This document shows, piece after piece, positions 34,776-48,307 of a stretch of 64,000 nt of DNA (its first letter is position 1; every line of letters starts with the position of its first letter). Under the pieces are notes generated by a model, which had not been told where the DNA came from, did no database searches, and saw only the letters and a program-made list of their open reading frames with translations. A program made the translations under genes and the position numbers. The stretch comes from Bufo bufo. Lineage: Eukaryota; Chordata; Amphibia; Anura; Bufonidae. Where the stretch lies: the NCBI RefSeq assembly GCF_905171765.1, contig NC_053397.1:2560946-2624945 (forward strand), written 5' to 3'.

Positions 34776-37715
34776 TGCTGACATTGCTGTGCTGATGGGG
34801 ACATTGCTGTGCTGATGGGGACATTGCTGTGCTGATGGGGACATTGCTGTGCTGATGGGGACATTGCTGTGCTGATGCTGACATTGCTGTGCTGATGGGG
34901 ACATTGCTGTGCTGATGCGGACATTGCTGTGCTGATGGGGACATTGCTGTGCTGATGCGGACATTGCTGTGCTGATGGGGACATTGCTGTGCTGATGCGG
35001 ACATTGCTGTGCTGATGGGGACATTGCTGTGCTGATGGGGACATTGCTGTGCTGATGCTGACATTGCTGTGCTGATGGGGACATTGCTGTGCTGATGGGG
35101 ACATTGCTGTGCTGATGGGGACATTGCTGTGCTGATGGGGACATTGCTGTGCTGATGCTGACATTGCTGTGCTGATGGGGACATTGCTGTGCTGATGGGG
35201 ACATTGCTGTGCTGATGGGGACATTGCTGTGCTGATGGGGACATTGCTGTGCTGATGCTGACATTGCTGTGCTGATGGGGACATTGCTGTGCTGATGGGG
35301 ACATTGTTGTGCTGATGGGGACATTGCTGTGCTGATGGGGACATTGCTGTGCTGATGGGGACATTGCTGTGCTGATGCTGACATTGCTGTGCTGATGGGG
35401 ACATTGCTGTGCTGATGGGGACATTGCTGTGCTGATGCTGACATTGCTGTGCTGATGGGGACATTGCTGTGCTGATGGGGACATTGCTGTGCTGATGGGG
35501 ACATTGCTGTGCTGATGGGGACATTGCTGTGCTGATGGGGACATTGCTGTGCTGATGCTGACATTGCTGTGCTGATGGGGACATTGCTGTGCTGATGGGG
35601 ACATTGCTGTGCTGATGCGGACATTGCTGTGCTGATGGGGACATTGCTGTGCTGATGGGGACATTGCTGTGCTGATGGGGACATTGCTGTGCTGATGGGG
35701 ACATTGCTGTGCTGATGGGGACATTGCTGTGCTGATGCTGACATTGCTGTGCTGATGGGGACATTGCTGTGCTGATGGGGACATTGCTGTGCTGATGGGG
35801 ACATTGCTGTGCTGATGCTGACATTGCTGTGCTGATGGGGACATTGCTGTGCTGATGGGGACATTGCTGTGCTGATGGGGACATTGCTGTGCTGATAGGG
35901 ACATTGCTGTGCTGATGCTGACATTGCTGTGCTGATGGGGACATTGCTGTGCTGATGGGGACATTGTTGTGCTGATGGGGACATTGCTGTGCTGATGGGG
36001 ACATTGCTGTGCTGATGCGGACATTGCTGTGCTGATGGGGACATTGCTGTGCTGATGGGGACATTGCTGTGCTGATGCTGACATTGCTGTGCTGATGGGG
36101 ACATTGCTGTGCTGATGGGGACATTGCTGTGCTGATGGGGACATTGCTGTGCTGATGCTGACATTGCTGTGCTGATGGGGACATTGCTGTGCTGATGGGG
36201 ACATTGCTGTGCTGATAGGGACATTGCTGTGCTGATGCTGACATTGCTGTGCTGATGGGGACATTGCTGTGCTGATGGGGACATTGCTGTGCTGATGGGG
36301 ACATTGCTGTGCTGATGGGGACATTGCTGTGCTGATGGGGACATTGCTGTGCTGATGGGGACATTGCTGTGCTGATAGGGACATTGCTGTGCTGATGCTG
36401 ACATTGCTGTGCTGATGGGGACATTGCTGTGCTGATGGGGACATTGCTGTGCTGATGGGGACATTGCTGTGCTGATGGGGACATTGCTGTGCTGATGGGG
36501 ACATTGTTGTGCTGATGGGGACATTGCTGTGCTGATGGGGACATTGCTGTGCTGATGCTGACATTGCTGTGCTGATGGGGACATTGCTGTGCTGATGGGG
36601 ACATTGCTGTGCTGATGGGGACATTGCTGTGCTGATAGGGACATTGCTGTGCTGATGCTGACATTGCTGTGCTGATGCTGACATTGCTGTGCTGATAGGG
36701 ACATTGCTGTGCTGATGCTGACATTGCTGTGCTGATGGGGACATTGCTGTGCTGATGGGGACATTGCTGTGCTGATGGGGACATTGTTGTGCTGATGGGG
36801 ACATTGCTGTGCTGATGGGGACATTGCTGTGCTGATGCTGACATTGCTGTGCTGATGGGGACATTGCTGTGCTGATGGGGACATTGTTGTGCTGATGGGG
36901 ACATTGCTGTGCTGATGGGGACATTGCTGTGCTGATGGGGACATTGCTGTGCTGATGGGGACATTGCTGTGCTGATGGGGACATTGCTGTGCTGATGGGG
37001 ACATTGCTGTGCTGATGGGGACATTGCTGTGCTGATGCTGACATTGCTGTGCTGATGGGGACATTGCTGTGCTGATGGGGACATTGCTGTGCTGATGGGG
37101 ACATTGTTGTGCTGATGGGGACATTGCTGTGCTGATGGGGACATTGCTGTGCTGATAGGGACATTGCTGTGCTGATAGGGACATTGCTGTGCTGATGCTG
37201 ACATTGCTGTGCTGATGGGGACATTGTTGTGCTGATGGGGACATTGCTGTGCTGATGGGGACATTGCTGTGCTGATGGGGACATTGCTGTGCTGATGGGG
37301 ACATTGCTGTGCTGATGGGGACATTGCTGTGCTGATGGGGACATTGCTGTGCTGATGGGGACATTGCTGTGCTGATGGGGACATTGCTGTGCTGATGGGG
37401 ACATTGCTGTGCTGATGGGGACATTGCTGTGCTGATGGGGACATTGCTGTGCTGATGGGGACATTGCTGTGCTGATGGGGACATTGCTGTGCTGATGGGG
37501 ACATTGCTGTGCTGATGCTGACATTGCTGTGCTGATGGGGACATTGCTGTGCTGATGGGGACATTGCTGTGCTGATGGGGACATTGCTGTGCTGATGGGG
37601 ACATTGCTGTGCTGATGGGGACATTGCTGTGCTGATGGGGACATTGCTGTGCTGATGGGGACATTGCTGTGCTGATGGGGACATTGCTGTGCTGATGGGG
37701 ACATTTTTGTGCTGA
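34776..37715. repeat. 20-bp minisatellite, about 147 copies, no length variation
   Basis: The unit is ACATTGCTGTGCTGATGGGG. From 34,801 to 37,700 the 20-base register never slips. Only a handful of variants occur: GATGCTG, GATGCGG, GATAGGG and ACATTGTTG. Because the unit has no stop on the minus strand, three frames stay open for about 1,000 codons there; none has features of a real protein. Confidence 0.97.
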
Positions 37716-37935
37716 TGGGGACACCGCTGATAGGGACACGGGTGTCTTTGCGTTGTTTTGCTAAAGTTTTTTCTCTTTTGTTCTCAGTCATATCATGCTG
37801 ATTACAAAAACGATCCATGTAAAATATATACATTTAATTTAATACATAACTGATTTTTTTTTCCGGCCCCCGAATACTTGTAAAATCTTCAATGTGGCCC
37901 TCCTGTTGAAAAGTTTGGAGACCCCTGATCTAGAT

Positions 37936-38357
37936 GATAATGTCTAATAAAGGTGCTCTGGGAGCTCCAGCACAGATCTGGTCTAGCCGAATCAGCTTCT
38001 TTTCGGCATAGGAGGTGGAGACTGCCCTGGTGGAATGGGCAGTCACAAAGGAGGTGATGGGGAAGGACAGAAAACTGCTCAAGATATTGTCCGATTGGTA
38101 TTCCTGAAAGACTGAACTTTTGGTACAAAGGTCGGAAGGAATCTTAGCAGGACCGTGTCCTGAGGAAACAATATTTATGGCTCAGAGGCCCCGAGGGCCT
38201 GGAGTTCTCCAATCCTTTTGGCCGAGGAAATGGTCAACAAAAAGGTGACCTTTAGGGACAAAAACCTCAGGTCAACACTTTCCAAAGGTTCAAATGGGGA
38301 AGAACATAACTCCTTTAGAACAATAGATAAATCCAACTGCGGGATTGGTCTCAGGAT
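37936..38357 (-). pseudogene. DIRS-2 recombinase catalytic part, broken
   Basis: Reading downward: ILRPIPQLDLSIVLKELC, then SSAKRIGELQAL with the first catalytic Arg, a stop, and a frame change. Then come TAHSTRAVSTSYAEK with the His and second Arg, and in another frame STFIRHYHLD with the catalytic Tyr. The interval between the first Arg and the His is shorter than in the intact relative, so a deletion has occurred as well as frameshifts. Not functional. Confidence 0.85.
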
Positions 38358-38656
38358 GCTGGGTTCACACCTAAACGTAATCGATAAGCGCTTTTTACAG
38401 GCGTTTTTGAGGCGTATTTTGGGGCGTTTTTGTATTTTGTGTGATTAACCACAGAGGCATCCAATGAAAAACTGCCACAATACGCCCCAAAGAAGCTCCT
38501 GTTCTTCTTGGGGCGTAGGGCATTTTACAGCGCGTTCGTACGCGCTGTAAAACACTCAGGTGAGAAACATGCCCATAGGGAAACATTGTTTTTTGCCTAT
38601 TGAGCGTTTTACAGTGCGTAGGAACGCGCTGTAAAACGCACCGGTGTGAACCCAGC
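38358..38656. mobile_element. MITE with GCTGGGTTCACACC ends (299 bp)
   Basis: The left end GCTGGGTTCACACC matches the inverted right end GGTGTGAACCCAGC. Inner hairpin material includes two copies of a TTTTACAGCGCG-type motif. It interrupts the recombinase pseudogene: coding similarity stops on one side and resumes on the other. Confidence 0.82.
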
Positions 38657-39060
38657 CTAAGTCTCCCAGCTCCTTTAAGGAACTTCCTGATTAGGGGGTC
38701 TTGAGAAAGAGATCTGCCAAGACAGGCAGATAAAGCAGAGATATGGACTCTGAGTGTAGACGGGCTGAGACCCTTGTCCAGGCCGTCCTGCAGAAACTGT
38801 AGAATCGCTGAAAGAGGAGGATCTGAGGCTACTACCTCTTTATCAGCACACCACTGAAGGACGATCTGGTTTATCCTGGAATACTTCTTATTTGTAGACT
38901 CCACCCTGGAGAGTGAAATTGTCCTCAAGACCTCCGCAGAAAGCCCTCTAGCTTCTAGTAGGGACCTGTCAATCTCCAGGCTGTCAGACTGAGCCTCCTC
39001 AGATCTAGGCAGGGGCCTGTGTCCTGATACACAAGGTCCTGCGTTAGGGGAAGTCTCCAA
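38657..39060 (-). pseudogene. DIRS-2 recombinase N-terminal domain
   Basis: The frame starting at 39,060 contains LEARGLSAEVLRTISLSRVE, STNKKYSRINQIVLQWCADK and ILQFLQDGLDKGLSPSTLR. This is the SAM-like DNA-binding domain, closely similar in plan to residues 95-160 of the intact recombinase. It then runs into the MITE and ends inside it. Confidence 0.87.
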
Positions 39061-40460
39061 TATTCACCGTGTCTCATCTGCATGAGCTGGGTGAACCAGG
39101 ACCTCCACAGAAAGCCCTCTAGCTTCTAGTAGGGACCTGTCAATCTCCAGGCTGTCAGACTGAGCCTCCTCAGATCTAGGCAGGGGCCTGTGTCCTGATA
39201 CACAAGGTCCTGCGTTAGGGGAAGTCTCCAATATTCACCGTGTCTCATCTGCATGAGCTGGGTGAACCAGGACCTCCGCAGAAAGCCCTCTAGCTTCTAG
39301 TAGGGACCTGTCAATCTCCAGGCTGTTAGACTGAGCCTCCTCAGATCTAGGCAGGGGCCTGTGTCCTAATACACCAGGTCCTGCGTTAGGGGAAGTCTCC
39401 AATATTCACCGTGTCTCATCTGCATGAGCTGGGTGAACCAGGACCTCCGCAGAAAGCCCTCTAGCTTCTAGTAGGGACCTGTCAATCTCCAGGCTGTTAG
39501 ACTGAGCCTCCTCAGATCTAGGCAGGGGCCTGTGTCCTAATACACCAGGTCCTGCGTTAGGGGAAGTCTCCAATATTCACCGTGTCTCATCTGCATGAGC
39601 TGGGTGAACCAGGAGCTCCACAGAAAGCCCTCTAGCTTCTAGTAGGGACCTGTCAATCTCCAGGCTGTTAGACTGAGCCTCCTCAGATCTAGGCAGGGGC
39701 CTGTGTCCTGATACACAAGGTCCTGCGTTAGGGGAAGTCTCCAATATTCACCGTGTCTCATCTGCATGAGCTGGGTGAACCAGGAGCTCCACAGAAAGCC
39801 CTCTAGCTTCTAGTAGGGACCTGTCAATCTCCAGGCTGTCAGACTGAGCCTCCTCAGATCTAGGCAGGGGCCTGTGTCCTGATACACAAGGTCCTGCGTT
39901 AGGGGAAGTCTCCAATATTCACCGTGTCTCATCTGCATGAGCTGGGTGAACCAGGACCTCCGCAGAAAGCCCTCTAGCTTCTAGTAGGGACCTGTCAATC
40001 TCCAGGCTGTTAGACTGAGCCTCCTCAGATCTAGGCAGGGGCCTGTGTCCTGATACACAAGGTCCTGCGTTAGGGGAAGTCTCCAATATTCACCGTGTCT
40101 CATCTGCATGAGCTGGGTGAACCAGGACCTCCGCAGAAAGCCCTCTAGCTTCTAGTAGGGACCTGTCAATCTCCAGGCTGTTAGACTGAGCCTCCTCAGA
40201 TCTAGGCAGGGGCCTGTGTCCTGATACACAAGGTCCTGCGTTAGGGGAAGTCTCCAATATTCACCGTGTCTCATCTGCATGAGCTGGGTGAACCAGGACC
40301 TCCGCAGAAAGCCCTCTAGCTTCTAGTAGGGACCTGTCAATCTCCAGGCTGTCAGACTGAGCCTCCTCAGATCTAGGCAGGAACCTGTGTCCTGATACAC
40401 AAGGTCCTGCGTTAGGGGAAGTCTCCAATATTCACCGCGACTCATCTTCATTAACTGGGT
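38928..40460. repeat. 171-bp tandem repeat of DIRS coding sequence, about 9 copies
   Basis: The unit includes AGAAAGCCCTCTAGCTTC, CAATCTCCAGGCTGT and GTCTCATCTGCATGAGCTGG. Successive copies of the last motif lie at 39,071, 39,242, 39,413, 39,584 and onward, exactly 171 bases apart. On the minus strand the unit holds the end of the RT-type frame and the start of the recombinase frame. The unit is 57 codons, so the frames stay in phase. Confidence 0.95.
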
Positions 40461-40565
40461 GAACCAGGATCTCTTTGGCCAAAATGGAATGATGGCAATC
40501 ACGGAGGTCTGGTCTTGCTTGATTTTCATCAATAGCCTTGGTATCATGGAAATTGGAGGGAACAC
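40323..40565 (-). pseudogene. DIRS-2 RT-RNase H frame, C-terminal tail
   Basis: The tail reads IPRLLMKIKQDQTS, IIPFWPKRSWF and LSLTAWRLTGPY, then a stop. It aligns with the displaced tail of the intact DIRS (IPRVLQKI, IAPFWPRRSWF, LHLTAWMLREAD). It is useful because it shows the tail in one continuous frame. Everything upstream is lost near 40,565. Confidence 0.82.
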
Positions 40566-41174
40566 CCCACGATCTCACTGCACGGGCACTAATGGGGCGA
40601 GAGGACACCCCTGCCTGTCTAACCACCAACATACTGCAGTGGTTATTGACGGCAACATCTAAGGGGTTAACGCAGCAATGCCAACCTGTAGTGTCCTTAA
40701 GTAGCTTCTGTTTGAAAATGGGATAGCATGACACATGAAGTGGTTAAATCCCATTGCACCTGAACATCCCCACAGATTGTGGGGTCCCAGTTCACCCCGT
40801 TATTTCTCATTTGCTTTCGTGCTAGGGCAGCAGGAAACACGACCGGTGGAGCAAGAACGCCACGGGATCGAGTGGGATTCCTCCCACATACATCTACACA
40901 CTGCAAGAAGCAGCCCCAGCACAGAGACCCCCATCATACACAGACCCCACCGCAGTGCACTGGTGATCGCTCCGACACCAGCTTTACCTGCCCCGGTGCC
41001 CACAAGGGACAGGTAAAAACACGAGCACTACATGTGCCAGAAGCCACAGCAACTATGGTGCTACACGGCTCAGTCAACCTCAGAACTCTAGATGGCGCCA
41101 CCATGGAACAAACCAAGTTAATCTCTCTCCCACCCCCCCCACCAACCCGGCACCATCTACAGTGACCCTTAGCA
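40566..41174. other. Unassigned sequence
   Basis: No gene or element end is recognised. Motifs such as AAGGGGTTAACGCAG and GAAGTGGTTAAATCCC suggest fragments of TTAA-type repeats. Frames here are short and shadow each other. Confidence 0.4.
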
Positions 41175-41418
41175 TTAGAGGGGTTGTCCTCAGGATAGGC
41201 CGGGGCTGGCCAACCTGCGGCTCTCCAGCTGTTGTAAAACTACAACTCCCACCATGCCCGGATGTAGGCTGACTGGGCATGCTGGGAGTTGTAGTTTTGC
41301 AACAGCTGGAGAGCCTCAGGTTGGCCATCAATAGCAAATCCAAGACGGTGCGGGAGGTTAGACCCTGTGGATCTGATATTGAGGCCACCAATAGAGATTG
41401 GGTGGAGAACCCCTTTAA
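41175..41418. mobile_element. Small MITE with TTARAGGGGTT ends, carrying a nested palindrome
   Basis: The left end is TTAGAGGGGTTGTCC and the inverted right end TTAAAGGGGTTCTCC. The host sequence CTCAGGATAGGC / CATCAATAG is interrupted by the palindromic element at 41,201-41,328. No coding sequence. Confidence 0.72.
41201..41328. repeat. Palindromic element with two ZNF143-like motifs
   Basis: The arms GGCCAACCTGCGGCTCTCC and GGAGAGCCTCAGGTTGGCC are inverted. Inside them are AACTACAACTCCCACCATGC on the plus strand (41,238-41,257) and AACTACAACTCCCAGCATGC on the minus strand (41,296-41,277). This closely resembles the ACTACAAYTCCCAGMATGC site bound by ZNF143 in vertebrate promoters. Binding here is not shown. 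Confidence 0.8.
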
Positions 41419-41504
41419 AACTGGTTATACTACAGGACAGTAACTGGACCTCAGCCGGACCCCGCTATCCCTCTGGATGCATGTTCACTACTCCCATGCG
41501 GCAC

Positions 41505-42935
41505 CTGCACTGTGCACTTACCACCGCCCTCAGCACTCGGTGCCCGCACTGCGCACTTACCACCTCCCTCAGCACTCGGTGCCCGCACTGCGCACTTACC
41601 ACCTCCCTCAGCACTCGGTGCCCGCACTGCGCACTTACCACCTCCCTCAGCACTCGGTGCCCGCACTGCGCACTTACCACCTCCCTCAGCACTCGGCGCC
41701 CGCACTGCGCACTTACCACCGCCCTCGGCGCCCGCACTGCGCACTTACCACCGCCCTCAGCACTCGGTGCCCGCACTGCGCACTTACCACCTCCCTCAGC
41801 ACTCGGTGCCCGCACTGCGCACTTACCACCGCCCTCGGCGCCCGCACTGCGCACTTACCACCGCCCTCAGCACTGGGTGCCCGCACTGTGCACTTACCAC
41901 CGCCCTCAGGGCCCGCACTGTGCACTTACCACCGCCCTCAGCACTGGGTGCCCGCACTGTGCACTTACCACCGCCCTCAGCACTCAGTGCCCGCACTGCA
42001 CACTTACCACCGGCCTCAGGGCCCACACTGCGCACTTACCACCGCCCTCAGGGCCCTTATCACCGCCCTCAGGGACCACACTGCGCACTTACCACCGCCC
42101 TCAGCACTCTGTGCCCGCACTGTGCACTTACCACCGCTCTCAGCACTCGGGGGCCGCACTCCGCACCGCCCTCAGCACTCGGGGGCCGCACTGCGCACTT
42201 ACCACCGCCCTTGGCACTCAGTGTCCACACTGCGCACTTACCACCCACCGCCCTCAGCACTCGGTGCCCGCACTGCACACTTACCACCGCCCTCAGTGCC
42301 CGCACTGCACACTTACCACTGCCCTCAGCACTGGGTGCCCGCACTGTGCACTTACCACCGCCCTCAGCACCCGCACTGCGCACTTACCACCGCCCTCAGG
42401 GCCCGCACTGCACACTAACCACCGCCCTCAGGGCCCACACTGCACACTAACCACCGCCCTCAGGGCCCACACTGCACACTTACCACCGCCCTCAGGGCCC
42501 ACTTACCACTGCCCTCAGCACTGGGTGCCCGCACTGTGCACTTACCACCGCCCTCAGCGCCCGCACTTGTCACCGCCCTCAGGGCCCGCACTGCGCACTT
42601 GTCACCGCCCTCAGGGCCCGCACTGCGCACTTACCACCGCCCTCGGGGGCCCACACTGCGCACTTACCACCGCCCTCGGGGGCCCACACTGCGCACTTAC
42701 CACCGCCCTCGGGGGCCCACACTGCGCACTTACCACCGCCCTCGGGGGCCCACACTGCGCACTTACCACTGCCCTCGGGGCCCGCACTGCGCACTTACCA
42801 CCGCCCTCGGGGGCCCGCACTGCGCACCGCCCTCAGCGCCCGCACTGCGCACCGCCCTCAGCACTCGGGGCCCGCACTGCGCACCGCCCTCAGCACTCGG
42901 GGCCCGCACTGCGCACTTGCCACCGCCCTCAGTGC
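41505..42935. repeat. 28-39-bp minisatellite
   Basis: The unit is built from CACTGCGCACTTACCACCGC and CCTCAGCACTCGGTGCCCG. Units lacking the GCACTCGGT part give shorter lengths. It starts about 85 bp from the MITE and ends about 30 bp before the rhoa 3' end. Open frames of 300-500 codons are repeat artefacts. Confidence 0.93.
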
Positions 42936-42984
42936 AGTTCTCCTCCATGATAAACGCAATGTAAGACGGCAGAAAATACAGAAA

Positions 42985-42990
42985 TTTATT
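42985..42990 (-). terminator. Candidate rhoa poly(A) signal (distal)
   Basis: AATAAA on the minus strand, in AACAAAATAAATTTCTG, about 495 bases after the rhoa stop. A minus-strand site just beyond, near 42,965, would end the transcript before the minisatellite. Confidence 0.6.
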
Positions 42991-43073
42991 TTGTTTACCA
43001 ATGCCACATAAAAAATGATAACCGACCAGACGATGAGCCTCGCACATTAACCCTCTCGCTGCCGGGGAACTCC

Positions 43074-43079
43074 TTTATT
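43074..43079 (-). terminator. Candidate rhoa poly(A) signal (proximal)
   Basis: AATAAA on the minus strand in TGCAATAAAGGAG, about 406 bases after the stop codon. Which of the two signals is used cannot be decided from sequence. Confidence 0.5.
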
Positions 43080-43484
43080 GCAGGTGAACCACAGTACGCA
43101 ATTGATATCCATCGGCTGCATTTTGCCGCAATTCAAAAGGGGAACACAACTTCTGTAGTGCTACACCGCCCATCGGCGTGAGCGCCTGTGAAGGGGGCGG
43201 TATCCAGGGGGCAACTAAGTGAGGACACTAATGTAGCAGCGGCGCTGCGGGCGTCCAGACGGCGGGGGAGGCGTTCTGGCCCTGGTGACATGGAATGTAG
43301 CGTTAGTCTGCCGCTAACAGTGACGTTACATAGAGTTATATATAAAGGAGACTTTAAATACTGGGAGCGAGACGACGTCTTTATAAAATCTCATTACAGA
43401 AGAAATGGAAAAGACAGAGGCCGGAAGAACACTCGAGAGATAAGAAACATCACGTGGGGGTCCAGGGCAGGGGCGCGGGGTCCC

Positions 43485-45164
<1,680 letters not shown>

Positions 45165-47483
45165 TGAAAGAGGCACTACCACCTCCATCATCAGCATCCC
45201 AGCCACCAAGCAGGACACAGGCACTACCACCTCCATCATCAGCAACCAACCAGGACACAGGCACTACCACCTCCATCATCAGCATCCAACCAGGACACAG
45301 GCACTACCACCTCCATCATCAGCAACCAACCAGGACACAGGCACTACCACCTCCATCATCAGCATCCCAGCCACCAACCAGGACACAGGCACTACCACCT
45401 CCATCATCAGCAACCAACCAGGACACAGGCACTACCACCTCCATCATCAACAACCAACCAGGACACAGGCACTACAACCTCCATCATCAGCAACCAACCA
45501 GGACACAGGCACTACCACCTCCATCATCAGCAACCAACCAGGACACAGGCACTACCACCTCCATCATCAGCCACCAACCAGGACACAGGCACTACCACCT
45601 CCATCATCAGCAACCAACCAGGACACAGGCACTACCACCTCCATCATCAGCATCCCAGCCACCAACCAGGACACAGGCACTACCACCTCCATCATCAGCC
45701 ACCAACCAGGACACAGGCACTACCACCTCCATCATCAGCAACCAACCAGGACACAGGCACTACCACCTCCATCATCAGCCACCAACCAGGACACAGGCAC
45801 TACCACCTCCATCATCAGCATCCAACCAGGACACAGGCACTACCACCTCCATCATCAGCATCCAACCAGGACACAGGCACTACCACCTCCATCATCAGCA
45901 TCCAACCAGGACACAGGCACTACCACCTCCATCATCAGCATCCCAGCCACCAACCAGGACACAGGCACTACCACCTCCATCATCAGCATCCCAGCCACCA
46001 ACCAGGACACAGGCACTACCACCTCCATCATCAGCATCCCAGCCACCAACCAGGACACAGGCACTACCACCTCCATCATCAGCATCCAACCAGGACACAG
46101 GCACTACCACCTCCATCATCAGCATCCAACCAGGACACAGGCACTACCACCTCCATCATCAGCAACCAACCAGGACACAGGCACTACCACCTCCATCATC
46201 AGCATCCAACCAGGACACAGGCACTACCACCTCCATCATCAGCATCCAACCAGGACACAGGCACTACCACCTCCATCATCAGCCACCAACCAGGACACAG
46301 GCACTACCACCTCCATCATCAGCATCCCAGCAACCAACCAGGACACAGGCACTACCACCTCCATCATCAGCATCCAACCAGGACACAGGCACTACCACCT
46401 CCATCATCAGCATCCAACCAGGACACAGGCACTACCACCTCCATCATCAGCAACCAACCAGGACACAGGCACTACCACCTCCATCATCAGCCACCAACCA
46501 GGACACAGGCACTACCACCTCCATCATCAGCATCCCAGCCACCAACCAGGACACAGGCACTACCACCTCCATCAGCAACCAACCAGGACACAGGCACTAC
46601 CACCTCCATCATCAGCATCCAACCAGGACACAGGCACTACCACCTCCATCATCAGCAACCAACCAGGACACAGGCACTACCACCTCCATCATCAGCATCC
46701 CAGCCACCAACCAGGACACAGGCACTACCACCTCCATCATCAGCATCCAACCAGGACACAGGCACTACCACCTCCATCATCAGCATCCCAGCCACCAACC
46801 AGGACACAGGCACTACCAAATCCATCATCAGCAACCAACCAGGACACAGGCACTACCACCTCCATCATCAGCAACCAACCAGGACACAGGCACTACCACC
46901 TCCATCATCAGCAACCAACCAGGACACAGGCACTACCACCTCCATCATCAGCCACCAACCAGGACACAGGCACTACCACCTCCATCATCAGCATCCAACC
47001 AGGACACAGGCACTACCACCTCCATCATCAGCATCCCAGCCACCAACCAGGACACAGGCACTACCACCTCCATCATCAGCAACCAACCAGGACACAGGCA
47101 CTACCACCTCCATCATCAGCATCCCAGCCACCAACCAGGACACAGGCACTACCACCTCCATCATCAGCATCCAACCAGGACACAGGCACTACCACCTCCA
47201 TCATCAGCATCCCAGCCACCAACCAGGACACAGGCACTACCACCTCCATCATCAGCAACCAACCAGGACACAGGCACTACCACCTCCATCATCAGCATCC
47301 CAGCCACCAACCAGGACACAGGCACTACCACCTCCATCATCAGCATCCAACCAGGACACAGGCACTACCACCTCCATCATCAGCCACCAACCAGGACACA
47401 GGCACTACCACCTCCATCATCAGCCACCAACCAGGACACAGGCACTACCACCTCCATCATCAGCCACCAACCAGGACACAGGC
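45165..47483. repeat. 40/48-bp minisatellite, main block (about 56 units)
   Basis: The unit is CAACCAACCAGGACACAGGC followed by ACTACCACCTCCATCATCAG. The longer form adds CATCCCAGC. It is stop-free, giving plus-strand frames of about 800 codons that are not credible genes. It is interrupted at 47,492 by a hAT and resumes at 50,927. Confidence 0.95.
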
Positions 47484-48074
47484 ACTAGCACTAGGGGTGG
47501 GCGATATGGCCTAAAATTTATATTGCGATATATTGTTTTCTATATTTGGGGGGGGGTTTAAACTTTTTTTTTTTACTTTTTATTTAATAACTATTAGCCT
47601 CCTTAAAGGGAACCCGTCACCTGCATTTTGTGCACAGAGATGAGGCCACGGGTTGCTAGATGGCCGCTAGCACATCCACAATACCCAGTCCCCATAACTC
47701 TGTGTGCTTTTATTGTGTATAAAAACTGATTTGATACATCTGCAAATTACCCTGAGACGAGTCAGAGCTTGAAAATATGACTCTTCTCTGGTCACACAAG
47801 TGAGATAGGACTCTTTTATGTTAATTTGCATTTGTATCAAATCAGGGTTTTTTCCACAATAAAAGCACACAGAGCTATGGGGACTGGGTATTGCGGATGT
47901 GCTAGCAGTAGGGGTGCACTGAAATTCCGGCAGCCGAAAATATCGGCCGAAAATGTACCTAATCCATTTCGGCCGATATTGTTACATATCGGCCGAAAAT
48001 ATGGGGTGTGGGATTTGTCACCCACCAAGTAGCTCACCATCCTCGGGCGGGCGCCGGGCGGTTTACTTTAAGTC

Positions 48075-48307
48075 ACTGCATCTTTATTTTACCTTACAAT
48101 CGTGACGCTCCAGTAACAACTCTGCAGGCAGAGCGGAGGGCGGCGTAACGTCACTTACTCACGTGACGCACATGCTCCGCCTCCTTCATTCATAAAGTGG
48201 GCGGAGCAGGTGCGTCACGTGAGTAAGTGACGTTACGCCGCCCTCCGCTCTGCCTGCAGAGTTGTTACTGGAGCGTCAAGATTGTAAGGTAAAATAAAGA
48301 TGCAGTG
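48075..48307. repeat. Palindrome, arms about 100 bp
   Basis: The left arm runs from ACTGCATCTTTATTTTACC through GTAACGTCACTTACTCACGTG. The right arm mirrors it, ending GGTAAAATAAAGATGCAGT. The loop is about 30 bp. Mismatches between arms are few. Confidence 0.92.

Larger units (their letters stand above)
33149..37927. mobile_element. Non-autonomous hAT element enlarged by a minisatellite (4.8 kb)
   Basis: The ends are CAGGGGTCTCCAAACCCC and, inverted from the right, CAGGGGTCTCCAAACTTTTC, both followed a little further in by GGGCCACAT. A perfect 8-bp duplication ATCTAGAT flanks it (33,141-33,148 and 37,928-37,935), with the target in a DIRS recombinase gene. There is no transposase. Inside are a GC-rich left part, an 8-copy 31-bp array, a short mixed array (34,200-34,775) and a 2.9-kb 20-bp array. 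Confidence 0.92.
32728..40565 (-). mobile_element. Decayed second DIRS element, split by insertions
   Basis: On the minus strand the order is: end of the RT-type frame (about 40,565-40,323), a 171-bp tandem amplification, recombinase N-domain (39,060-38,657), MITE insertion, recombinase catalytic part (38,357-37,936), hAT insertion, recombinase C-tail to its stop at 33,081, then complementary region and terminal repeat (33,030-32,728). The end sequences CCCTTAGTCCTAACAGCAGC and their inverted copies are analogous to, but different from, those of the DIRS at 22,636, so this is another family. Gag and most of RT are missing: the copy is truncated near 40,565. Confidence 0.88.

Noticed and set aside
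34663..37833. Three overlapping minus-strand frames of about 1,000 codons
   Set aside because: They are the three phases of one stop-free 20-bp repeat inside a hAT element; no start context, no non-repetitive domain, and all three phases are equally open.
38928..40460. 171-bp unit as a centromeric alpha-satellite
   Set aside because: The length is a coincidence: the unit is clearly DIRS coding sequence and shares nothing with primate alpha satellite.
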